A program made the translations under genes and the position numbers. 64,000 nucleotides of DNA, taken from Paramacrobiotus metropolitanus. Lineage: Eukaryota; Tardigrada; Eutardigrada; Parachela; Macrobiotidae. The stretch spans positions 868,001 to 932,000 of the forward strand of contig NW_026570277.1 in the NCBI RefSeq assembly GCF_019649055.1. The letters run 5' to 3'. A model generated the notes under the pieces. It searched no databases. It saw nothing but the letters and a program-made list of their open reading frames with translations, and was not told where the DNA came from. Shown here one piece after another: positions 56,104 to 64,000 of this stretch; positions within the stretch are counted from its first letter, which is position 1, and every line of letters starts with the position of its first letter.

Positions 56104-56835
56104 TTAAGCAGGCTTTTAATGTTGGAAACTTTTAATGTGGAAGCTTCGAAAGCTGATGCAACTAAAGATTGATTTAGGGACTAATATAACAATATAATGA
56201 CAAGACGCATAGTACATTTCATTGTCGCTACACGTAGACCATGCTGTCTGCAAAATAATACATGGATTGCTTTTTATTTATTGGAAAATATTTATTGGCG
56301 TAACTGTATCAGTGCACTGATTGGATAGCGGTGAAATAACTGCGTTAGAAATGTTTGCTGGAAGACTATTATAAATTTTGCCATTGACCTTTTAATTTTC
56401 TTGTCTATTAAATCATGGGTAAGTAATCACAGTGATGCAATATGATGATTGTTAATTATCCAACATGTGCGTTTCATTACCATCGTTACCGGCGAATATC
56501 ATCAATGCGGCAAAGATTGTTATAATATGAATACTGAATTCCTTTATCGCAATTCCGCCCAAAAGTTTACCACCGTTACCATAATGCGATGAAATGAGCG
56601 CATTCGCAGTTCAAATGCAACACGTTACGCGATAGAAATTATGCAGCTGCCACCGACAGCTGTTTTTTTCACTATTACAATATGGTACGGTACAACTCAG
56701 TTATTGCAAAGACTGTAAATTCGAATTTCGAAGTTATCTAAGTTAGCTAAGCTTCAACTGCATCGTCCAACCCGTAATCGTCAGATCTGTCTCCACGACA
56801 ATTTTCTGCTTGCCATTTCCGGATTCAGGATTGTC
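56104..56835. other. AT-rich gap
   Basis: Nothing recognisable. It is probably upstream sequence of the truncated TF fragment that follows. Confidence 0.5.
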
Positions 56836-56943
56836 ATGAGCGTGACACCGCTGTATTTTCAAGAAGTGTATGAAGGTGCACGCGAGGTGAACTACGGAAA
56901 CACGGTACTAGTACAGCGCCACAGCGGCCAGTGGTGGCTGGGA
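56836..56943 (+). pseudogene. TF fragment: first 36 codons of exon 1
   Basis: Starts with ATG, then VYEGAREVNYGNTVLVQRH and SGQWWLG, exactly the Tudor-like start of the family, and then stops matching. A minisatellite follows about 70 bases later. The strong conservation of this short piece suggests a recent truncation or replacement. Confidence 0.8.
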
Positions 56944-57014
56944 CAGAAGTGACTCAATCTGTACCAAACTTGAAATCGGCTGTCAGTGTCGCGTCCAGGA
57001 CCAACCTTGAAGTA

Positions 57015-57480
57015 CGTGCGACACGGTATATAACCGCGACAGCCCGCGACAGTACTTTCGCTGCTGGCAGACTGCATACCGCGACGCCGCGACAGCCGCG
57101 ACACGGTGTATAACCGCGACAGCACCGCGACAGTACTTGTGCTGCGGCCAGGCAGTGTTTCCGCGACACCGCGACAGCCGCGACACGGTATATAACCGCG
57201 ACAGCCCGCGACAGTACTTTCGCTGCTGGCAGGCTGTATACCGCGACGCCGCGACAGCCACGACACGGTGTATAACCGCGACAGCACCGCGACAGTACTT
57301 GTGCTGCGGCCAGGCAGTGTTTCCGCGACACCGCGACAGCCGCGACACGGTATATAACCGCGACAGCCCGCGACAGTACTTTCGCTGCTGGCAGGCTGTA
57401 TGCCGCGACGCCGCGACAGCCGCGACACGGTATATAATCGCGACAGCCCGCGACAGTACTTTCGCTGCCGGCAGGCTGTT
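57015..57480. repeat. 80-bp minisatellite, nearly six units
   Basis: The marker CGACAGTACT recurs at about 57047, 57127, 57208, 57290, 57371 and 57451 (spacing 80-82). Two unit types alternate in part: one with TTTCGCTGCTGGCAG, one with TTGTGCTGCGGCCAG. Units share GCGACACGGTATATAACCGC. Long minus-strand frames here are by-products of the repeat. Confidence 0.92.
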
Positions 57481-57954
57481 CCCCCGTGACGCCACGACTT
57501 TGGTGCAAGCTGAACCGCGCAGCTCGAGACGGACAATTTTGTTGCGACGGCGTGAGACAGCATATGTCCGCGATGACGCAGCGAGTCTACTGATTGACGA
57601 CGAAAGCTGAGAAATTTAAAGCACGTCAAAATGTTACTTACTGGAAAACTCAAACAGGCGTGTTCCTGCTTGAGACTAATAGTTGCACAGTTAGGGAACG
57701 ATATTAATGGCACGGAATGGATCTGTGCAAGATCTGAAATTAATTTGAATGGATCTGCGCAAGTGCTGGATAACGAACGTTATTCTTATATTTGCTAGGC
57801 ACGCTGGTCGTTAAGATTGGATGCACTTTTACAAGTTGTAGCTCTAAGATAGACCATTCCATGGAAAAAATGGTAAAGTAAAGTACATTCCGTTTAAACT
57901 GTTAAGCGAACTAAAATAATTCTAGTATAAGTCATTAGAGTCACTTAAGCGACT
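57481..57954. other. Gap without a visible gene
   Basis: I see nothing recognisable. Exon 1 of the truncated TF fragment does not resume after the minisatellite. Confidence 0.5.
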
Positions 57955-58215
57955 TGTAGGTTTTCTTAGGTTTCTTAGGTTTGTTAGGTGTTCTTAGGTT
58001 TCTGAGGTTACTAACATTTCTTAGGTTATCTAGGTATTCTTTGGTATTCGGAGAAACCTAAGACATCTAAGAAACCTAAGAAATTTAAGAAACCTAAGAA
58101 ACCTAAGAAACCTAAGAAATCTAAGAACACCAAAGAAACCTAAAAATAACCTAAGAAACATAAGAAACTTCAGAAACTTAAGAAAACATGAAGAAACGTA
58201 AGAAGACATAAGAAA
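57955..58215. repeat. Inverted arrays of a 9-bp TTTCTTAGG repeat
   Basis: The left arm (57955-58030) is TTTCTTAGG-like units. After a short spacer the right arm (58058-58215) is the complementary CCTAAGAAA units. A strand could fold on itself over tens of bases. Confidence 0.85.
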
Positions 58216-58229
58216 CACAAGAAACGCCT

Positions 58230-58400
58230 AATTCCAAATCCAAGTCATAAAGTCCAAGTTTTAGAGTCCAAGTGAAGTCCGAGTTTTAGAGTCCAAGTGA
58301 AGTCCAAGTTTTAGAGTCCAAGTGAAGTCCGAGTTTTAGAGTCCAAGTGAAGTCCAAGTCCAAGTTTTAGTATTCCAAGTCCGATTCCAAGTCCGAGGTT
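58230..58400. repeat. 25-bp minisatellite
   Basis: About four units built from AGTCC(A/G)AGTTTTAG plus AGTCCAAGTGA, bordered by degenerate CCAAGTC sequence. Confidence 0.85.
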
Positions 58401-59211
58401 GAGCATGGGCCAGATACGACGCTTAGGGCAGTCAGATATTGTGAGAACTGCTTAAAACTTTTAGCTGCTGTTTTCGACCTTTTAACACGCAGTGTTCTTA
58501 ACTTCTTGATCCTGATGTTTCGCAATGCAAGGCATAGTTTAAAAATTACAGTATTTTGATTGCATCGTTGAAGCAGTTTTAACGACATGACTCTTAAGTG
58601 AACTCGACGCCTAAACGTATATTTATACGTACTAATGTTTGTAACTAATAAAAACTGGTATAAACTACTGAAAATATTACTAGAAATACCTGTCTTTATT
58701 CGGTAAAAGTCTTTTCAAGCGAAGGAATTTAACGGAGAACGTGTAAACATTTTGTCTATTTCGCCTCATTTCACTAGCTGGATGCTGCAAAAACGCTTTT
58801 TGAACTAACGTCGTTATACACAGTGAGTACAAATTACTCCTTCTGAATACAAAAAAATTTTTGAGAGCGGGCGAAAGCTCTAGTGGATGTAAGCAAATCT
58901 GGGGCCATGTGCCGGAACCATTTCTCAATTTGGAAACTTGTGCAGCATTGACCAGAACCTCTTGGTGGCACTACGGAATGCTGACGGAAATCCATTGTTT
59001 TTCCGGCCGGGTACTGTCATCAACAATTCCGGTGGATTATACTGTACCGTAAGGCGAATGCGACAAATGTCGGTTGTTTTGCAATCAAGCAACAGCAACA
59101 AACAGCTGGCGTAAAACTCACTAATACAGTATACAGTATATTGCAGTATATCGCCGTGGAGCGAAGATTGTAATGATATGAACAAGGGTTCATTACCATC
59201 CAAATCCTTAC
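58401..59211. other. Gap without a visible gene
   Basis: No ORF with domain signals. Exon 4 for the leftward TF fragment was looked for here and not found. Confidence 0.45.
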
Positions 59212-59472
59212 ATGTTGAGAAAGACGCGAATACACTTCCAGTCATCGTAATCGGGCAATGTTTCCACCCAGAACGTATGGTGGGCCGTCACATTTTGATG
59301 AGTTTGCTGACTGACGGCCGGGCATTGGACGTTGAGTGCGGAGAGAAAGCGTCGACGGTGCTCCGTTGGCGTCTCCATGGAACGGATGCGCAGACACGGA
59401 ATGACGATGTTCATGTGAGCGATATCTGTACGGTGGGCGTGTTCATCAATGAGTCCCCAGCCAGCCATGATG
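59212..59472 (-). pseudogene. TF fragment: end of exon 3, leftward
   Basis: The frame reads IVIPCLRIRSMETPTEHRRR, then FLSALNVQCPAVSQQ and FWVETLPDYDDWKCIRVFLNM before a GTAAG donor. This is the family order LRIRSTDTP...CTHV...RRWVQTLAYP-EW--IRTF. The 5' side ends at the double palindrome (59473-59559), which may mark the breakpoint. Confidence 0.72.
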
Positions 59473-59559
59473 AGTATCAATCAGTGCCGTCCAGTACGAA
59501 TCGTACTGGACGGCACTGATTGATACTGGCGAGGATCGTACTGTACGATCCTCGCCAGT
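59473..59559. repeat. Two adjacent perfect palindromes
   Basis: Palindrome 1 has 27-base arms at 59473-59499 and 59501-59527 around a single base. Palindrome 2 has 17-base arms at 59525-59541 and 59543-59559 around a single base. The two share ACT at the junction. I saw no mismatches. Confidence 0.95.
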
Positions 59560-60734
59560 AGGAAGTATTACCATGTGTTGACTAACACCACTTCATCACA
59601 CACGACCGTCAAGTCCGATAGCGCATGCAGGGAATAGCAGTTCGACAAATGATACCGACGCACAAGTCACCCTTGCACCGAAATCTGAGACGCTGCCTAT
59701 TCGACCCTCACTCATTAACTAGCAGGTTGAGGCGCTGGAGAAAGATAAGTCCCGATCAACCCTGATACCTCCTCACGCATTCCACTGTAATCTCTGCAGC
59801 ATTATGTTGTACGCAAAAACATTATCCCTGTTTCAACACAAGAAAAACGCTAGCCGAAAAGATCAATTTAGCTGAACCCGAAATACAGGTAAGTCGCTGC
59901 TGTTTATTGATGGGTTTGAATAAGGCCTAAGGCATGGGATGTAGGTGTGGTTTGTTGCTCGTCGTGCAGAAGCCTATCAACAATTCAAGCTGCGGCAGAA
60001 TCGTCGGCCAGCGGATCCGGACATGAGCCGCGGTGCCAACGCTCCAATTAGCACAAGTACTGCTTCCGCCAGTTTTACCAAGATCTACGCCCTATATTCA
60101 TCATAGCCGTTCCAGCAGCTCATGAAATGTGCGAGGTTCACTGGTAGCCGGCGTTAAAACTCCGTCGAGTGCCAGATATGTTGGAATTGTGTTCTTGATT
60201 TAAGCGATAAATTTCAAAACGCACTCTGGTCAATGTCGTAGTAATCTTTGCGCCTCGGCGAAGTACCGCATATTTGTGCGTGACTCCACCTATTTATTGT
60301 TGCTACTTGTTTGCAGAAAAAGACCTTAAGAAAAATGCCCCTCTACAAGTCGCGTTATGTTTTTCGAAATTAGAGTATGACACGGAAGGTGCAATTGCCA
60401 TTCGAGGCAACCTGGACAAATCGTTTTGGATGATGTGTGAACCACCATGAGATTACTGACACAAGAATAAAACAGTTACTAGCACAACACTGATTGCACA
60501 AAAAATGAAAAAAATTTCTGCTGGGTTCCGTTTGGGCGCAGGGCATTTGTGATGATGTTACCATGAAGAGGAAAAATAAAGTAACAATGATAATTAGAAG
60601 GGCAAAAGGATTAACTGCTGAAAATTCCAGATACAGATTTCTGTTAATGGTTTTAGTGGGAGAGTTTATCCTTCCAAGAACACCATGACAAATAACGTAA
60701 AATGCCGCACACCGATTGTGGCTGTTAGATTCTG
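59560..60734. other. Gap without a visible gene
   Basis: About 1.2 kb. No ORF with recognisable domain. Confidence 0.5.
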
Positions 60735-62939
60735 TCAATCCTTTAAGCACCCATCCAGTGCCGCGAAGGTCACTCTGGTCAACGTGGCCAGATCCAGTTG
60801 TCGAAGATCGAAGGTCCACCAGCGTTGTGCATGGTCTTCGGGCCGCAAACTATTGAACCTGATTAATGAAGAATAACCGGCTCAGCAATCAACCATACCA
60901 ACACTTAAAAATTTTCATATTTTTGTTCATATACAGTATCTTGCATTGCTACTTACATCTGTAGAAACAGGCGAATACTCGTCCATTCCTCGGGACAAGG
61001 CAATGACTGCACCCAACCGGCATAAACCGCGGCAACTTTGTTATATACACGCTGAGAGACGTGCGGACAATGGTCGTCAGCCGCTTCTAAAAAGCGCATC
61101 CTTTGCTCGTTAAACGCATCCGTACAGCGGAAGCGCAGAAACGGAATGATGATTTTTTGCTGGTTGACATTATGACCGTAACGCATCGGGTTAGGTTCGG
61201 ACTTCCTTACTGCTCCCTCAGCGCTGAACGCAACCTCCCAAGCCGATCCACTGATGGCCTCGGTCGCGGCGTAGTTGATGAGCAGAAACTGCTGACAGAC
61301 GCCGTCAACAGGTCGTACTCCAACTTGCCGTTTCTGTGACGGAGGTGCATTTTCAGGAAGGCGTACGGCCACAAGCCAGCGACATCGTACCCGTTCCGGA
61401 CGATAATCGTGGTCACTCGTATCTCCTTGGCTTGCAGGAATTGCTTAATCGCTGAGAGAGGTTCTCGTAGGTTCAGGAAGGCGTCGGGCGACGGCTCATC
61501 CACAACAAACGCTAGCGTTTGAATGTCCCGAGTGATGACGCGACTCAACATGGTCACGAGGTTGTATGCGCCGCAGTCGTGAGCAACGTTTGATTTCTGG
61601 TGTTGGTGCTCATAAACACGGGTTCCTTTAAGGGCCATAATGATGTGCCGGTTATTTGAGTAGTACGGCAAAAGTACATTCCACAGCGCGCAGACACTAT
61701 AAAAACAATTTCGCAGCTAACTTTGCTCGCCCAATAGTTGCTCAGTTTTTCGTATCAGGTGCGTTCAAAAACTTTCGCAGCCGTCGTAAGGCAAATGAAC
61801 GGAATAAAAAATTTCAAAACGAAAAAGCTAGTTTAGACACTAGTGTCGGTCTTGATTATTTGGTGGGCAACGTGTTGGGACCGAACAGACTTACCGTCTG
61901 AATTGTGACTGAGTATTGATGTCCATACTACCCAGAATGAATGCCATGAGGGAATGCGGAAGTGTGTTTAACATTTCATCCACATCTGTCGAAAACCCTA
62001 GGTAGAGATAGGGAATTTTGAAACCTTTTGCGGTACATCTTAGTAGCTACGTTGCTTACCGGTTTTACCAGAATCCAAATTAAACATTGGTGCCTCTACA
62101 ATATTCATCTGTTGTTTCGCCACTTTTTCGGCGAGGTAGCGTCCACAAGCCGCCGTTAGCGAATCCTTATCCCAGAACATACTACGACCGCTTGCATCGC
62201 CATGCACTTCGGCGCAGATGAAAGTGACCGCATCCGTTCCCACTCGCACAAAAACCCGACAACCGACATTAAATTCGTAAATACCGCCTCGGTGGCATGG
62301 CTGCCCGGAGCAGACGAACAGCATGTGGTCCGGCCGATACAGCTTAATTTTATAGCAGCAGCTAGCGTAACACACTTCACGGTCGCGGTCAAAGGATAAA
62401 CGGCATGTACGGGCAATCCTGATCGGTAGAAAATCCAGCGGTGGCAACAAATTCGCTTGAGCGAAGCGGATAACATGCTTTCGGTACAAAAAGCCCGACT
62501 GTCTTTCAAAAAAGCTCTGTCCATCATCCGACGTCGGCAGTTGTTCGACGAGCTGGGCGCGGTGCACCATGTGTCGAGGGTTTCCGTCGTTCAGACTGAC
62601 GACGCGATATATACCTCCGGAATCGTGGATGACCGCACCCGGTCGGAAAATCAACGGCTGACTGTCAGCATCCCGTAGTGCCACCTGGACAGAATAGGGA
62701 GTGAAACCCCAAAGTGGACGGTTCCTTAAGAACTGGTGCGGCCACAGATGACGAGCGTGAATCCATTGCGAGTTAACTGTGGTAGCGTCGAAATCTATGT
62801 AGAAGTGGTCGCCGTCAATATCCTGAACGTATCCCAGCCACCATTGGCCGTGATCGCGCTGCACCAGCACTGTGTTCCCGTAATTCAACTCACGAGTACC
62901 CGTACCCAACTGCCCGTAATGCAGGGGTGTTGCGTTCAT
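60735..62939 (-). pseudogene. TF8: leftward Tudor-like/F-box copy with one frameshift
   Basis: Exons 62939-62069, 61985-61895, 61696-60957 and 60849-60735 with GT-AG introns in the family phases. Exon 1 opens YGNTVLVQRDHGQWWLGYVQ and includes FICAEVHGDASGRSMFW. Exon 2 (LNTLPHSLMAFILGSMDINT) is a shorter F-box version of 91 bases. Exon 3 begins RVCALWNVLLPYYSN and shifts frame by one base at about 61310, then continues FLLINYAATEA and AGWVQSLPCPEEW. Exon 4 ends LRQLDLATLTRVTFAALDGC before KD and the stop. The opposite orientation to TF1-TF5 shows that the cluster has inverted members. Confidence 0.8.
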
Positions 62940-63800
62940 CTCGATGATGAATTAGGCTTCAATGAAATATCGACACTCGTGGAGGGGACTGACTTTTATA
63001 CTGGCGTCTAACTGGATGAGGGTACTTTCTTCTAATGGTGGTCTGATTACAGGGTTTCACAGAAAGAAGTTGTGCTGAGCGTATGCTAAAACATATCACG
63101 ATTTTCTATAGGTACTTACTGTAATTCACATGATTATTACAAATGATAGGTAACAATCACAGGTAAAATAAAAATGTATTAAACTACTCTAGTACGTATT
63201 TTATCATAGTCTAATGGTAGATCCAGAATGGATCCACAGACGGAGACAGAAACGGAATCTATCCCGTGGAGTGAGCGACACGATCTGGGTCGCGAGCTAT
63301 GCGGAAACACAAAACGTCGCACCGTAATCGCTGACTTTTAATAATATTGAAAGTCTGGAGAACAGAAATCAACAAGTGATCGGCGCAGCTCGATCGTAAA
63401 TCGTAGAGCCAATTCAACAGCGTGCGGCGCTGTGCAGCACGTGCTATGCCGCGCCCACTATCAGAACGCAAGCCAATCACAAGAGACACAACACAGACAC
63501 GTAGTCCAAAGGCGTAGCGCCACAGGCGTAGCGCCACTGACGTGAACGCTAGTGATCCCGGTCTCACATGCCTCTGGGGGATGCCGAGCTCCTGTGAGGC
63601 TGGACACACCCCGGATCCACGAGAAGACGACGGTCGCCGGTGTCTGTGTGCGCTCAAAACATCAAATTCTCTTAATCCATTTATCATATCACATCAATTC
63701 CATAAGGCACAATTCCATTTAATACGATGTGAATAAAGAGATCCAATTATAAAAATACTATCAGAAAACAGATCAACAGTTAAACAGATCAACAAAAGTA
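62940..63800. other. Right-edge gap, possibly LTR-like sequence
   Basis: No clear gene. A leftward 142-residue frame at 63259-63687 is GC-richer than its surroundings and unlike a protein I know. The stretch could be a solo LTR or other repeat, but I cannot define its ends. Confidence 0.35.
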
Positions 63801-63955
63801 TTAATCAAAATGTAGACTAGGATCCTCCATTTCTGACTCGTAAAGGTCACAGGTCCTGTCCACCGTTTTCCGCACTTTGGCCCATTCCGCTCTGTTGAGC
63901 AATGCCGCGCATCCATAATGCGACTTTTCATCACAATCCGCTTGAGAATCAGGTG
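63801..63955 (-). CDS. Possible 3' exon of an unknown leftward gene
   Basis: A short frame ending TAA at 63801-63803 reads CDEKSHYGCAALLNRAEWA, then VDRTCDLYESEMEDPS, with regular cysteines and no low complexity. It is closed upstream by a TGA just before 63960, near an AG that could be an acceptor. Too little is visible to name it. Confidence 0.3.
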
Positions 63956-64000
63956 CGTATCAAGTACGACTTAGGAATACTGCTTCAATCTTTGGAATAT

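Noticed and set aside
56892-57713. Leftward ORFs up to 273 residues with repeated protein blocks, resembling a repeat protein.
   Set aside because: They are three frames of the 80-bp minisatellite with no start, domain or codon-level conservation beyond the DNA repeat.
58030-58218. Leftward ORF of repeated FLRFLRF-type residues.
   Set aside because: Translation of the 9-bp satellite, not a protein gene.
63259-63687. A 142-residue leftward ORF near the right edge.
   Set aside because: Composition and lack of motifs suggest repeat or LTR-like DNA; no partner LTR is in the window to support that either.

Overview
The window is eukaryotic DNA: genes carry short GT-AG introns in conserved phases, poly(A) signals and TATA boxes, and there is no bacterial operon layout. 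It looks like a compact invertebrate genome. A tardigrade is my guess, because the Tudor-like/F-box family seems familiar from that phylum, but that is memory and untested.

Region 1 (1-1065) is the 3' end of an unrecognised three-exon host gene. Region 2 (about 1115-28229) is a Polinton/Maverick (adintovirus-like) element. Rightward it carries a triple-BIR protein, an FtsK/HerA-type packaging ATPase, a membrane/pX-like protein, a chromodomain integrase, a minor capsid (penton) protein, the double-jelly-roll major capsid protein and an adenovirus-type protease. Then come a leftward PC4-like gene and a divergent rightward gene that reads as a full two-repeat TATA-binding-protein-like fold. A leftward protein-primed-type DNA polymerase B with eight inferred exons closes the element. 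Frameshifts and three in-frame TAG codons show that this copy is decayed.

Region 3 (10065-23922) is a 13.86-kb leftward Ty3/gypsy-type LTR element nested in the last intron of that polymerase. Its 321/322-bp TG...CA LTRs, 4-bp target duplication (GTGG), candidate primer-binding site and polypurine tract are all visible. It has two related small leader ORFs, gag, a frameshift-broken pol, a 427-residue ORF, a RING-like ORF and an envelope glycoprotein in three broken frames that resembles class III (chuvirus-like) glycoproteins.

Region 4 (28270-29157) is a leftward acidic leucine-rich-repeat gene of ANP32 type. Region 5 (29570-62939) is a cluster of one family I call TF (Tudor-like plus F-box). 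A typical gene has four exons: about 300 residues starting with a Tudor/agenet-like motif, a 94-base exon holding the front of an F-box, a 740-base exon holding the end of the F-box plus about 240 residues, and a 124-base last exon. TF2 is the only intact full copy I could assemble (exon lengths sum to 618 codons plus stop). TF1, TF3, TF4, TF5, TF7 and TF8 are frameshifted, stopped or truncated; TF6 is divergent; three more fragments are present. Blocks of the cluster are duplicated. It also holds a 360-bp foldback element with a 6-bp target duplication, minisatellites, a decayed tRNA-like sequence and a double perfect palindrome. The right edge has no clear gene except a possible small leftward exon.

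The most unusual points are a virus-like mobile element apparently encoding its own TBP-like and PC4-like factors, and the placement of a whole envelope-bearing retroelement in an intron that splits the polymerase catalytic motif.
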